From NCBI RefSeq assembly GCF_009826895.1, contig NZ_WUMV01000007.1, forward strand, positions 248,001-312,000: a DNA stretch of 64,000 nt, given 5' to 3'. The notes below the pieces were generated by a model that saw only the letters and a list, made by a program, of their open reading frames with translations, did not search any database and was not told the DNA's origin. Source of the DNA: Stappia sediminis. Its GTDB lineage: Bacteria; Pseudomonadota; Alphaproteobacteria; Rhizobiales; Stappiaceae. Of the stretch, positions 26,466-34,880 are shown in pieces; positions within the stretch are counted from its first letter, which is position 1; each line of letters opens with the position of its first letter. Position numbers and translations under genes: made by a program.

Positions 26466-27662
26466 ATGAGACAAACATGGCGGTGGTTCGGACCGCGGGA
26501 TCTGGTCACGGTTGACGACATGCTCCAGGCTGGCGTCGAAGGCGTGGTCACGGCCCTGCATCATGTGCCGACCGGCGCGGTCTGGTCCGCACGGGAAATC
26601 GAAAAGCGGAAGGCCGAGCTTTCGGCCATGAAGGACGGCGCGCCATCCGGCCTGAATTGGGAGGTCGTCGAAAGCCTGCCGGTCTCCGAGGATATCAAGA
26701 AGCAGAATGGCGAATGGCGCGAGCATATCGCCAACTACAAGGTCAGCATGCGCAACCTCGCCGATGCCGGCCTCGAAGTGATTTGCTACAATTTCATGCC
26801 GGTGCTCGACTGGACGCGAACCGATCTCAATTGGCGGGTTTCGACCGGGGCAACCTGCATGCGGTTCGACTATGCGGATTTCGCCGCCTTCGACATTTTT
26901 ATCCTGGCGCGCCCCGGCGCCGAGGAGGACTATCCGAAGACGGTCGCCGAGGAGGCGAAGGCGCGTCACTCGGCAATGGAGGATGCAGGGCGCGAGGCGC
27001 TGGCGCGAAATGTCGTCTTTGGCCTTCCAGGTGCGGCCGAGAGCTTTTCGCTCGATGATGTGCGCCGGCACCTCTCCGAATACAAGGCGATCTCCGCCGA
27101 GCGGCTGCGCGCCAATTTCATCGATTTCCTGACCGAAGTCGTGCCGGTCGCCGAAGAGCTGGGTATCCGGATGTGCTGCCATCCAGACGACCCGCCGTTC
27201 AACCTGCTCGGACTGCCGCGCATCATGTCGACGGAATCCGACTACAAGGCGATCATGGATGCCGTCGACAGCCCCGCCAACGGCATTACGCTGTGCACGG
27301 GTTCGCTCGGCGCAAGGCCGGACAACGATCTGCCGGGAATGATTGAGCGACTTGGCGACCGTGTGCATTTCCTGCACCTGAGAAATGTGAAACGCGAAAG
27401 CTCCGATATCAGCGGTTCGTTTTACGAGGCCGAGCATCTGGGCGGCGACACCGATATGGTGGCTGTGGTCGCGGCCGCTCTTGCCGAGGAGAAAAAGCGC
27501 AAGGCGAACGGCCGCGCCGACTGGCTGATCCCGATGCGGCCGGACCACGGCCAGGACATTCTCGATGATCTGAACCGCAAGGCCCAGCCGGGCTATCCTT
27601 CGATCGGCCGCCTCAAGGGTCTGGCCGAACTGCGCGGCATCATGGCAGCCCTGTCGCATTGA
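26466..27662 (+). CDS. uxuA: D-mannonate dehydratase
   Basis: A 398-residue UxuA, close to the family's usual size, converting D-mannonate to 2-keto-3-deoxygluconate in the cytoplasm (hexuronate catabolism). It begins MRQTWRWFGPRDLV and contains GVEGVVTALHHVPTG, YNFMPVLDWTRTDL, the metal-site region RMCCHPDDPP, SPANGITLCTGSLG and LHLRNVKRE. ATG 26466 is preceded by GGGAGG; the in-frame ATG 60 bases upstream has no such site. It is divergent from gntR-dctPQM-idnD and shares their operator region. Confidence 0.94.
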   Translation: MRQTWRWFGPRDLVTVDDMLQAGVEGVVTALHHVPTGAVWSAREIEKRKAELSAMKDGAPSGLNWEVVESLPVSEDIKKQNGEWREHIANYKVSMRNLADAGLEVICYNFMPVLDWTRTDLNWRVSTGATCMRFDYADFAAFDIFILARPGAEEDYPKTVAEEAKARHSAMEDAGREALARNVVFGLPGAAESFSLDDVRRHLSEYKAISAERLRANFIDFLTEVVPVAEELGIRMCCHPDDPPFNLLGLPRIMSTESDYKAIMDAVDSPANGITLCTGSLGARPDNDLPGMIERLGDRVHFLHLRNVKRESSDISGSFYEAEHLGGDTDMVAVVAAALAEEKKRKANGRADWLIPMRPDHGQDILDDLNRKAQPGYPSIGRLKGLAELRGIMAALSH

Positions 27663-27746
27663 AGCCCCGCACTTCCGGAAAGGCCGGAGCTTCACGCAAG
27701 CAAAGCGCCGACGGCTCTTTCGGATATCGCATCCTTGCGCGAAATA

Positions 27747-28526
27747 TCAGGTGGAACCGTCCGCTATCTGCCAGCCTCCGTCGATGATCAGCGTCTGCCC
27801 GGTCATCCATCCCCCTGCGCGGGATGCCAGGAACACCGCCGCACCCGCAACGTCCTCCGGCTCTCCGATGCGGCCCAGCGGATAGCTTTTGACGAGCCGC
27901 GCTTCGCGTTCGGGATCTTCCCACAGTGTGCGGGCGAAATCGGTACGCACCACCGCCGGTGCGATCCCGTTGACGCGGATGTTGTCCCGTCCGTATGCCA
28001 CGGCGAGATTGCGGACAAGTTGCGCATCGGCGGCCTTCGTGAGCGCGTAAAGACCCAGCATGTTCGACCCCTTGAATGCTGCAATCGACGAGATCACGAC
28101 CGCCGCCCCCCCGCCCTTGGCCGCCATGCCGGGGAACGTGCGGGCGGCAAGCTTCATATTGGCACGGATATTCACAGCGATCGTCTTGTCGAAGACGTCG
28201 TCGGGCGTCTCCAGGAAGGGGCCGTAATAGGGGTTGACGGCGGCGTTGCAGACGAGGATGTCCGGCGCGCTCCATTCCTTTTCCGTCTCGCTCACCAACC
28301 GTTCTATATCGCCATCGCGCGAGATATTCGCGGCGACCGGCAGCGCCTTGCCGCCACTTGCACGGATTGACGCCGCGACGTCCTCGCAGGCTTGTACCGT
28401 CCGGCTGGAAATAACGACATGCGCGCCGGCTGCCGCCATCTCCTCGGCGATCGCACGGCCGATACCCCGCGTCGAGCCGGTGACGAGGGCGACTTTGCCG
28501 GAAAGATCGAACAGGGCGGAGGGCAT
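27747..28526 (-). CDS. Short-chain dehydrogenase/reductase (SDR)
   Basis: A 259-residue classical SDR: cofactor loop TGSTRGIG, NAG-type motif CNAAVN, active-site Ser in ISSIAAF, and YALTK supplying Tyr and Lys. The C-terminus ends in the usual GQTLIIDGGW. The loop following strand two (SSRTVQACE) suggests NADP(H). It is divergent from the MaoC-thiolase operon, and its promoter overlaps a putative IclR box, so it likely oxidises a hydroxyacyl intermediate of that pathway. A 3-hydroxyacyl-CoA dehydrogenase of the LvaD kind is one possibility. The convergent neighbour uxuA leaves an alternative sugar-acid role. Confidence 0.88.
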   Translation of the reverse strand: MPSALFDLSGKVALVTGSTRGIGRAIAEEMAAAGAHVVISSRTVQACEDVAASIRASGGKALPVAANISRDGDIERLVSETEKEWSAPDILVCNAAVNPYYGPFLETPDDVFDKTIAVNIRANMKLAARTFPGMAAKGGGAAVVISSIAAFKGSNMLGLYALTKAADAQLVRNLAVAYGRDNIRVNGIAPAVVRTDFARTLWEDPEREARLVKSYPLGRIGEPEDVAGAAVFLASRAGGWMTGQTLIIDGGWQIADGST

Positions 28527-28554
28527 GGCGAACCTCTAAGCTTGCGACCGGTAA

Positions 28555-28583
28555 TTTATAAAATTCGAAACAGCGTTCTGCAA
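28555..28583 (-). promoter_or_regulatory. Sigma-70-type promoter of the SDR gene, overlapped by operator
   Basis: Minus-strand TTGCAG (28578-28583), a 17-base spacer, then TATAAA (28555-28560). The 19-bp box TTCGAAACAGCGTTCTGCA (28564-28582) lies across the -35 and spacer, as expected for a repressor site. Confidence 0.65.
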
Positions 28584-28629
28584 TGCGGAATAAACGAGCC
28601 GATGGCCGCTTGCGGAATTTCGTTCTGCT
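28564..28629. promoter_or_regulatory. Two putative IclR-type operator boxes, SDR / MaoC intergenic region
   Basis: Box 1 is TTCGAAACAGCGTTCTGCA (28564-28582), box 2 is TGCGGAATTTCGTTCTGCT (28611-28629), with an extra half-site TGCGGAA at 28584-28590. Both boxes fit T-K-CGRAA-N5-TTYYGC-W, the motif also found at 42508-42526. They sit between divergent catabolic genes. Confidence 0.65.
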
Positions 28630-28663
28630 ATGCAAAACTCGCGAGCAGCAGGAGACGATACGA

Positions 28664-29140
28664 ATGAAGAGCACGACAGTGCAAGCGCTGCTGGCACGGC
28701 AAGGAGAAGAGATCGGCGTGTCGGAGTGGATCGTCGTGGATCAGGCGATGGTCGACCGCTTCGCCGAAGTGACCGACGACCGGCAATTCATCCACGTGGA
28801 CCCGGAGCGTGCCGCGCGCGAAGGACCCTACGGCGGGCCGGTTGCGCATGGGTTCCTGACGCTCTCGCTCCTGCCGGCCATGGCGGCCACTGCCCTGCCC
28901 CGGATCGAAGGTCTGCGCTTCGCCGTGAACTACGGCTTTGACCGGATCCGTTTCGTGGCGCCTGTTCCTGTTGGGCGGCGCGTTCGCGGGCACTTCCTGC
29001 TGCGCCACGCGAAATGGAAAGCGCCGGGAGATCTGCAATTCGACGTGGAAGTTACCGTCGAGATCGAGGGACAGGAGCGTCCTGCGCTGGTCGCGACGTG
29101 GCTTGGACGGCGCTATCTGGAAAGTGGAGAAACGGAATGA
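28664..29140 (+). CDS. MaoC-like (R)-specific enoyl-CoA hydratase
   Basis: A 158-residue hot-dog-fold protein with the hydratase-2 motif [14 protein letters not shown] (Asp and His five residues apart) and [14 protein letters not shown]. It should hydrate a 2-enoyl-CoA to (R)-3-hydroxyacyl-CoA. ATG 28664 is chosen because AGGAGACGA lies just upstream and the family begins close to this point; the longer frame would start inside the operator region. The thiolase gene overlaps by ATGA. First gene of the plus-strand operon maoC-thiolase-NMO-ACAD-kinase. Confidence 0.9.
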   Translation: MKSTTVQALLARQGEEIGVSEWIVVDQAMVDRFAEVTDDRQFIHVDPERAAREGPYGGPVAHGFLTLSLLPAMAATALPRIEGLRFAVNYGFDRIRFVAPVPVGRRVRGHFLLRHAKWKAPGDLQFDVEVTVEIEGQERPALVATWLGRRYLESGETE

Positions 29141-30339
29141 GAGAGGCGGTCATCGTCTCAACCGCGCGCACACCGATCGGCAAGGCCTATCGCGGCGCGT
29201 TCAACGACACGCAGCCGCAGCGACTGGCCGGCCATGCCATCGCCAACGCCGTGGAACGCGCGGGCGTTGCCCCCGAAGAAGTGGAAGACGTGGTGCTGGG
29301 CTCGGCGGTTCAGCAAGGCGCGCAGGGCGGAAACATCGCCCGGCAGGCCGCCTTGGCGGCAGGGCTGCCCGTGACGGTGGCCGGCATGTCCCTCGACCGG
29401 CAATGCGCTTCCGGCCTGATGGCACTCGCGACGGCGGCGAAACAGATCGTGCATGACGGCATGCAGGTGGCGGTGGGCGGCGGCGTGGAGTCGATCTCGC
29501 TCGTCCAGAACTCCCATCGCAACACCTACCGCGCGAAGGATCCAGGGCTCGTGGAAACGGTTCCGGCCATCTACATGTCCATGCTGGAGACGGCGGAGGT
29601 GGTTGCCGATAGATACGGCATCTCACGTGAGGCGCAGGACGAATATGCCGTCCGCTCCCAGGCCCGCACGGCGGCAGCCCAGCAGGCAGGCGCCTTCGAT
29701 GACGAGATCGTGCCGCTCACGACGGTCATGCAGGTGACGGACCGCGAAACCGGAGAGGTATCGCCCCGCGAAATCACGCTCTCGCGGGACGAAGGCAACC
29801 GGCCCGGCACAAGTGCCGAGGATCTGGAAAAGCTCAAGCCGGTACAGAAGGACGGCATCAGGATCGCCGAAGGGCGCTTCGTCACGGCAGGGAATGCCAG
29901 CCAGCTTTCCGACGGTGCTTCGGCATCGGTCCTGATGGAAGCAGGCGAAGCGGCTCGCAGGGGCCTTCGCCCGCTCGGCCGCTATGCCGGGATGGCCGTT
30001 ACCGGTTGCTCACCGGACGAGATGGGCATCGGGCCGGTTTTCGCCGTGCCGAAGCTGCTGAAGCAGCATGGCCTCGCCGTGGACGACGTCGGCTTGTGGG
30101 AGCTGAACGAAGCCTTTGCCGTGCAGGTGATCCATTGCCGCGACGAACTCGGCATTCCCGACGAGCGGCTCAACGTCAACGGCGGCTCGATCTCCATCGG
30201 CCATCCTTATGGCATGTCCGGCGCGCGCATGGCCGGCCATGCGCTGATCGAAGGCAAGCGGCGCGGCGTGCGCTGGGTGGTGGTTACCATGTGCGTCGGT
30301 GGCGGCATGGGCGCGGCCGGCCTGTTCGAGGTGCTTTGA
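29137..30339 (+). CDS. Acetyl-CoA acetyltransferase (thiolase II family)
   Basis: A 400-residue thiolase. The acyl-accepting cysteine is in [12 protein letters not shown] (about residue 89), and the general-base residues are in [11 protein letters not shown] and [10 protein letters not shown]. It begins [20 protein letters not shown], the standard thiolase start, at an ATGA overlap with maoC. It should cleave a 3-ketoacyl-CoA with CoA at the end of the pathway encoded here. The next gene overlaps as TGATG, so the genes are tightly coupled. Confidence 0.93.
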   Translation: MREAVIVSTARTPIGKAYRGAFNDTQPQRLAGHAIANAVERAGVAPEEVEDVVLGSAVQQGAQGGNIARQAALAAGLPVTVAGMSLDRQCASGLMALATAAKQIVHDGMQVAVGGGVESISLVQNSHRNTYRAKDPGLVETVPAIYMSMLETAEVVADRYGISREAQDEYAVRSQARTAAAQQAGAFDDEIVPLTTVMQVTDRETGEVSPREITLSRDEGNRPGTSAEDLEKLKPVQKDGIRIAEGRFVTAGNASQLSDGASASVLMEAGEAARRGLRPLGRYAGMAVTGCSPDEMGIGPVFAVPKLLKQHGLAVDDVGLWELNEAFAVQVIHCRDELGIPDERLNVNGGSISIGHPYGMSGARMAGHALIEGKRRGVRWVVVTMCVGGGMGAAGLFEVL

Positions 30340-31313
30340 TGGCACTGCCCGCGATCCTTCAAGGCCTGCGCCTGCCCATGGTGGGCGCACCTTTGTTCCT
30401 GGTGTCCGGTCCCGATCTGGTGATCGCCCAGTGCAAGGCCGGTATCGTCGGCAGCTTTCCGGCGCTGAACGCCCGCGAAGCGGAAGGCGATCACCCGATG
30501 CTTGAGATCTGGCTGCAACGGATTACCGAAGAACTCGACCGTCACAACCAGGCGCACCCCGACACGCCCGCGGCCCCCTTCGCGGTGAACCAGATCGTCC
30601 ATCGTTCGAACGCGCGGCTGATGCGCGACGTCGATATCTGCGCGCGCTGGAATGTTCCGATATGGATCACCTCGCTCGGCGCGCGGCCCGAAGTAAACGC
30701 GGCCGCCCATGATGCGGGCGGCATCGTCCTGCACGACGTGATCAACAACACCTTCGCCCGCAAGGCGATCGACAAGGGCGCCGACGGGCTGATCGCCGTT
30801 GCCGCGGGTGCCGGCGGGCATGCGGGGGCCCAATCGCCTTTCGCGCTGGTCCAGGAAATCAGGGAGTGGTTCGACGGTCCGCTCGCGCTTTCGGGCGCCA
30901 TCGCGACGGGCCGGGCGCTGCTCGCAGCGCGGGTCATGGGCGCGGATCTCGGCTATGTCGGCTCACCGTTTATCGCAACACGGGAAGCTCAGGCGCAGCC
31001 CGAATACAAGCGGATGATCGTTGAAGGCGGTGCGGAGGATATCGTGACCTCCGCCCTCTTCACCGGCGTGTCGGGCAACTATCTGAAACCCTCGATCGCG
31101 CGCGCGGGACTGGATCCTGACACCCTTCCGGCGGAACGCACGGAAATGGATTTCCGTGACGGCTCGTCGAAGCCCAAAACCTGGAAGGACATCTGGGGGT
31201 CGGGGCAAGGCATCGGCGCGGTGAAGGCGGTGGTTCCCGCAGCGGAGTTGATCGACCGGATCGCCGGGGAGTATCGCGCGGCACTGGCGAGCCTGGCACA
31301 GGGAGGCGTTTGA
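30339..31313 (+). CDS. Nitronate monooxygenase / enoyl-reductase-like FMN protein
   Basis: A 324-residue TIM-barrel flavoprotein of the NMO (former 2-nitropropane dioxygenase) family, starting LRLPMVGAPLFLVSGPDL and containing the FMN-phosphate/active-site motif AAGAGGHAGAQSPFAL with the conserved His, and SGAIATGRALLAARVMGADLGYVG. Family members oxidise nitronates, but many encoded inside beta-oxidation operons have no proven role; redox on an enoyl- or ketoacyl-CoA is possible. Start and stop overlap both neighbours (TGATG), so its expression is locked to thiolase and acyl-CoA dehydrogenase. No nitro-compound genes are nearby. Confidence 0.86.
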   Translation: MALPAILQGLRLPMVGAPLFLVSGPDLVIAQCKAGIVGSFPALNAREAEGDHPMLEIWLQRITEELDRHNQAHPDTPAAPFAVNQIVHRSNARLMRDVDICARWNVPIWITSLGARPEVNAAAHDAGGIVLHDVINNTFARKAIDKGADGLIAVAAGAGGHAGAQSPFALVQEIREWFDGPLALSGAIATGRALLAARVMGADLGYVGSPFIATREAQAQPEYKRMIVEGGAEDIVTSALFTGVSGNYLKPSIARAGLDPDTLPAERTEMDFRDGSSKPKTWKDIWGSGQGIGAVKAVVPAAELIDRIAGEYRAALASLAQGGV

Positions 31314-32548
31314 TGGATCTTGGCATGTCGGAGCGGGTGAAGCCGCTGGTCGAGCAGGTTCGGCGCATGATCGAGGAGGAGATCGCGCCGCTGGATGCGG
31401 AGTATCACGACGAGGTCGGTCGGCATCCGTCGGGCGACCGTTTCGCGCTGACGGACCGGCAGATCGAGATCCTCGACGGGCTGAAGGCAACAGCGCGCGC
31501 ACGCGGGCTTTGGAACTTCTGGCTGACGGACAGCGCGCAAGGGTACGGCCTTTCCACCGTTGAATATGCCTATCTCGCGGAAGAGATGGGCAAGGTCTCC
31601 CTCGCCGCAGAGGTGTTCAATTGCAGCGCGCCCGACACCGGCAACATGGAGGTGCTGGAACGCTACGGCGCGGACTGGATGAAGGACCGGTGGCTGAAGC
31701 CGCTTCTGGAGGGAGAAATCCGCTCGGCCTATGTGATGACGGAGCCGGACAGGGCTTCCTCCGATGCCGCGCAGCTTGGGTTCTCGGCGCGGCACGAAGG
31801 GGAACATTACATTCTCAACGGAGAGAAATGGTGGATCAGCGGTGCTGGCAACCCACGCTGCAAGTTGTACATCCTGCTTGGCTGCACAGATCCGGATGCG
31901 CCGAAGCACGCCCGGCACACCATGTTCGCGCTCGACAGCGATTTGCCGGGCATCGAAAAGCTCCGCCCCATGCAGGTCTTCGGTCAGGATCACGCCCCGC
32001 ACGGGCACATGCATCTGCGCTTCACAGATGTTCGGGTTCCGGCGAAGAACGTGATCCTTGGCGAGGGGCGCGGATTCGAAGTCGCGCAGGGGCGGCTCGG
32101 CCCGGGACGCATCCACCATTGCATGCGCGCCATCGGCATGGCGGAAAAGGCGCTTGAGATGATGTGCCGCCGCGGGCTCGCGCGTGAGGCTTTCGGCAAG
32201 AAAATAGCCGAGTTGGGGTCGAATTACGACATCATCGCCAATATGCGCATCGAGATCGAGCAGGCACGCCTTCTCTGCCTCAAGGCCGCCTGGATGATGG
32301 ATACGCAAGGCACCCGCGCCGCACAGCCCTGGATATCCAAGATCAAGGCGATAGCGCCGATGATGGCCGCCAGGGTCGTGGACGAGGCGATGCAGCTGCA
32401 CGGCGGCGAAGGCATCAGCCAGGACACGCCGCTCTGGCATATGTGGACGAAGCTGCGCACGCTCCGTTTCGCCGACGGCCCGGACGCGGTGCATCGCCGG
32501 CAGGTGGCGCGGGCGGAACTGCGCAAATACCGTAACGAGGCGGTGTGA
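31313..32548 (+). CDS. Acyl-CoA dehydrogenase, ACAD10/11-like
   Basis: A 411-residue flavoprotein of the acyl-CoA dehydrogenase fold. It carries features I associate with the ACAD10/ACAD11/LvaC branch: TEPDRASSDA, LGCTDPDAPKHARH, APHGHMHLRFTDVRVP, then GEGRGFEVAQGRLGPGRIHH and CMR (about residues 252-272), and DEAMQLHGGEGISQDTPL. In that branch a kinase phosphorylates a 4-hydroxyacyl-CoA, and the dehydrogenase-fold protein eliminates phosphate to leave an enoyl-CoA. The APH-type kinase gene follows after only 9 bases, the same two domains that are fused in human ACAD10/11. The start is ATG 31313 (TGATG overlap). Ordinary FAD-dependent dehydrogenation is the alternative. Confidence 0.88.
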   Translation: MDLGMSERVKPLVEQVRRMIEEEIAPLDAEYHDEVGRHPSGDRFALTDRQIEILDGLKATARARGLWNFWLTDSAQGYGLSTVEYAYLAEEMGKVSLAAEVFNCSAPDTGNMEVLERYGADWMKDRWLKPLLEGEIRSAYVMTEPDRASSDAAQLGFSARHEGEHYILNGEKWWISGAGNPRCKLYILLGCTDPDAPKHARHTMFALDSDLPGIEKLRPMQVFGQDHAPHGHMHLRFTDVRVPAKNVILGEGRGFEVAQGRLGPGRIHHCMRAIGMAEKALEMMCRRGLAREAFGKKIAELGSNYDIIANMRIEIEQARLLCLKAAWMMDTQGTRAAQPWISKIKAIAPMMAARVVDEAMQLHGGEGISQDTPLWHMWTKLRTLRFADGPDAVHRRQVARAELRKYRNEAV

Positions 32549-32557
32549 AGGCGAGCC

Positions 32558-33592
32558 ATGGCGAGCGACCCGAACCTCCCCGATACCGAAGCCGTCGCAT
32601 CATGGTGTACGGACAATGTTCCGGGGTTTCGGGGGCCGGTGAGGCTTGAGAAATTCGCCACCGGACAGTCGAACCCGACCTACCGCCTGCATGCGGCCTC
32701 GGGGGATTATGTCCTGCGGCGCAAACCGTCAGGGCGCCTTTTGAAATCCGCCCACGCGGTGGGACGTGAGTTCCACGTGCAGCGCGCGCTCTCCGGCACG
32801 GGGGTCCCGGTGGCGCACATGCATATGCTTTGCGAGGATGACGGCGTCATCGGCTCGTCCTTCTATGTGATGGATTTCGTCAACGGCCGCCATTTCGACG
32901 ACCCGCGCCTGCCGGGACTTTCGCCGGACGAAAGGCGAGCGCTCATGGACGAGATGAACCGGGTTCTCGTCGCGATTCACAAGCTGGATCTTGAGGCGGC
33001 AATGCTTTGCGACTTTGGACCGGAGGGCAACTACTACCGCCGTCAGATCGACCGCTGGACCGCGCAGTATCGGGCAAGCGAGACGGAAACGATCCCGGCG
33101 ATGGACGACCTGATCGCCTGGCTTGACGAAAACACGCCCGTAGACGATGGGCTCCGCACCCTTGTCCATGGCGATTTTCGTATCGACAACCTGCTCTTTG
33201 CGCCCGATGGTCCGGCCTGCGCCGCGGTGCTGGACTGGGAATTGTCGACCCTGGGCCATCCCTTCTCGGATCTGGCATCGGTTCTCATGCGCTGGCGCCG
33301 GCCCCAGGGGCCCCTCGGTCGGGGTTTGGCAGGCGTGGACCGCAAGGCACTGGGGTTGCCGGAGGACCGCGCCTTCATCGATCTTTATTGCGCTCGCATG
33401 GGCCTGCCGGGCGTCGAAAACCTCGGCTTTAGCCTCGCCTTCGCATTCTTCCGGATGGCGGCCATCCTCCAAGGGGTGAAGAAACGGGCGCTTGACGGCA
33501 ATGCCTCCAACCCCGAACGGGCACTTGAGATTGGCGGGCATATCCCCGGTTTCGCCGAACAGGGGCTTGCGGCCGCCGACGAGATTTGGTGA
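32558..33592 (+). CDS. APH-family phosphotransferase (putative hydroxyacyl-CoA kinase)
   Basis: A 344-residue aminoglycoside-phosphotransferase-fold protein. The catalytic loop is HGDFRIDN (H204-N211, base D206) and the metal-binding motif is DWE (D226-E228). The N-terminal pattern FATGQSNPTYRLHAASGDYVLRRKP (residues about 30-55) and the middle region FYVMDFVNGRHFDDPRLP match the kinase domain of ACAD10/11 and LvaA rather than antibiotic kinases. It sits directly after the matching dehydrogenase, so I infer phosphorylation of a hydroxyacyl-CoA as the first half of a phospho-elimination. An antibiotic-resistance role is unlikely from context. Confidence 0.86.
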   Translation: MASDPNLPDTEAVASWCTDNVPGFRGPVRLEKFATGQSNPTYRLHAASGDYVLRRKPSGRLLKSAHAVGREFHVQRALSGTGVPVAHMHMLCEDDGVIGSSFYVMDFVNGRHFDDPRLPGLSPDERRALMDEMNRVLVAIHKLDLEAAMLCDFGPEGNYYRRQIDRWTAQYRASETETIPAMDDLIAWLDENTPVDDGLRTLVHGDFRIDNLLFAPDGPACAAVLDWELSTLGHPFSDLASVLMRWRRPQGPLGRGLAGVDRKALGLPEDRAFIDLYCARMGLPGVENLGFSLAFAFFRMAAILQGVKKRALDGNASNPERALEIGGHIPGFAEQGLAAADEIW

Positions 33593-33597
33593 GAAGA

Positions 33598-33614
33598 CCG
33601 GGAAAATTTCCGGG
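33598..33614. promoter_or_regulatory. Near-perfect palindrome upstream of iclR
   Basis: CCGGGAAAATTTCCGGG is symmetric about its central A except for one pair. It lies 34 bases before the iclR ATG, in the only gap of the plus-strand operon longer than 10 bases. It may be an autoregulatory operator or a hairpin; it differs from the 19-bp boxes. Confidence 0.4.
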
Positions 33615-33647
33615 CGTGATGGACCGGGCGGGATCGGGACGGATTGA

Positions 33648-34454
33648 ATGGACAACGGCGACGAACAGTTCGATTTGGAAGACGATCGCAATTTCGTCAC
33701 CGCGCTAGCACGCGGACTTGACGTGCTGCGCTGCTTCCGGCCGGACGAGACGACACTCACCAACCAGGAAATCGCCGCGCGCACCGGCCTGCCAAAGGCA
33801 ACGATAAGCCGGCTGACCTATACGCTGCGTAAGCTCGGCTACCTCATTCACTCCGAGCGCACGGGAACTTACCGGCTGGGCGCCGGCGTTCTGGCGTTGG
33901 GCTATGGCGTGCTGGCCGGCATGGAGATCGGCGAACTCGCCAAGGAAGAGATGCGCAAGCTTTGCGAGGGGCCGAACCCTCACGTGACGGCGGCACTTGG
34001 CGAGCGCCATCGCCTGCAGATGGTCTACATGGCGGTAAGGCGGTCGAACCAGGCCGTTTCGCTGACCATGAACGTCGGCGCCAGGCTTCCGCTGTTTCAT
34101 TCATCGATGGGTCGCGCCGCCCTTGCCGGCATGTCGCACGAGGAGCGTTCGCATATGGTCCATCTCGCCATCATGGAAAAGCCGGAGGAAGAGGTGCGCA
34201 TCCGCAAGAGCGTGGAGCGCGCGGTCGAGGATTACAAGCGTTTCGGCTATGCCACGTCCTTCGGCGACTGGCGCTCGGAGGTGAACGGTATCGCCGTGCC
34301 GATCTGGTCCCTCAATGGCGATCGCCTTTACGCCATGAACATCGGCGGACCATCGTTTCTGTGTTCGCCTGAGATGCTGCAGAAGGAATATGGCTCCAGG
34401 CTGGTCGAGGCCGGGCGGGCCTTGAGCCAGCAGGCGCGGCCGGGGATCGTGTGA
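33648..34454 (+). CDS. IclR family transcriptional regulator
   Basis: A 268-residue IclR protein. Residues 15-80 are the winged helix (VTALARGLDVLRCF, LTNQEIAARTGLPKATISRLTYTL, GTYRLGAG), followed by the GAF-like effector domain with SSMGRAALAGM and the C-terminal NGIAVPIW and AMNIGGPSF. This is the only local regulator of the 27.7-47.5 kb acyl-CoA cluster, which has the same 19-bp box at both divergent promoter regions, so it is the probable regulator, most likely with an acyl-CoA or free-acid effector. It overlaps the thioesterase start as TGATG. Confidence 0.93.
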   Translation: MDNGDEQFDLEDDRNFVTALARGLDVLRCFRPDETTLTNQEIAARTGLPKATISRLTYTLRKLGYLIHSERTGTYRLGAGVLALGYGVLAGMEIGELAKEEMRKLCEGPNPHVTAALGERHRLQMVYMAVRRSNQAVSLTMNVGARLPLFHSSMGRAALAGMSHEERSHMVHLAIMEKPEEEVRIRKSVERAVEDYKRFGYATSFGDWRSEVNGIAVPIWSLNGDRLYAMNIGGPSFLCSPEMLQKEYGSRLVEAGRALSQQARPGIV

Positions 34455-34864
34455 TGGGAGATCTGGACCCTGCGCTGAAGGAGACGCATTACCCGTTCCA
34501 GAAGCTTCTCGGTTTCGAGATGACCGGCTGGAGCACCGATTATGCCCGCTTCGAGATGCCGCTGACCGGCGATCTGATGAACCGCTACGGAATTCCACAT
34601 GGCGGTATTTACGCGGCACTCCTCGATACGGTCATGGGGTTTTCCGGCTGCTACACGGGCGATCCCGAGCGCAAGGTGCTGGCCATGACTTTGTCGATGA
34701 CGACGAATTTCCTTTCGCGCCCCGACGGCAAGCTCCTGATCGGCGAAGGACGGCGCACCGGAGGCGGGCGCTCCTCCTTCTTCGCCGAAGGCACGATCCA
34801 TGATGAAACCGGCACGCTCTTGACCACCGCAACCGGCGTTTTCCGCTATCGCAAGGCGTTCTGA
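34454..34864 (+). CDS. PaaI-type hot-dog thioesterase
   Basis: A 136-residue hot-dog-fold thioesterase: FEMTGWSTDYARFEMPLT, then the active-site region NRYGIPHGGIYAALLDTVMG and LSMTTNFLSRP, with the typical C-terminus ATGVFRYRK. It probably hydrolyses stalled or aromatic/short acyl-CoAs to recover CoA. ATG 34454 overlaps the iclR stop; a GTG codon immediately before it is less likely. It converges on an acyl-CoA dehydrogenase gene 16 bases away. Confidence 0.88.
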   Translation: MGDLDPALKETHYPFQKLLGFEMTGWSTDYARFEMPLTGDLMNRYGIPHGGIYAALLDTVMGFSGCYTGDPERKVLAMTLSMTTNFLSRPDGKLLIGEGRRTGGGRSSFFAEGTIHDETGTLLTTATGVFRYRKAF

Positions 34865-34880
34865 CCCGCGAAGCGGCTCC

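Noticed and set aside
27663-27746. TCCGG-AAAGG-CCGGA dyad between uxuA and SDR as a bidirectional terminator
   Set aside because: Only five pairs and no T-run on either strand.
32558-33592. APH-fold gene as an aminoglycoside resistance determinant
   Set aside because: Sequence features and position next to the ACAD10/11-like gene fit an acyl-CoA kinase; no mobile or resistance context.
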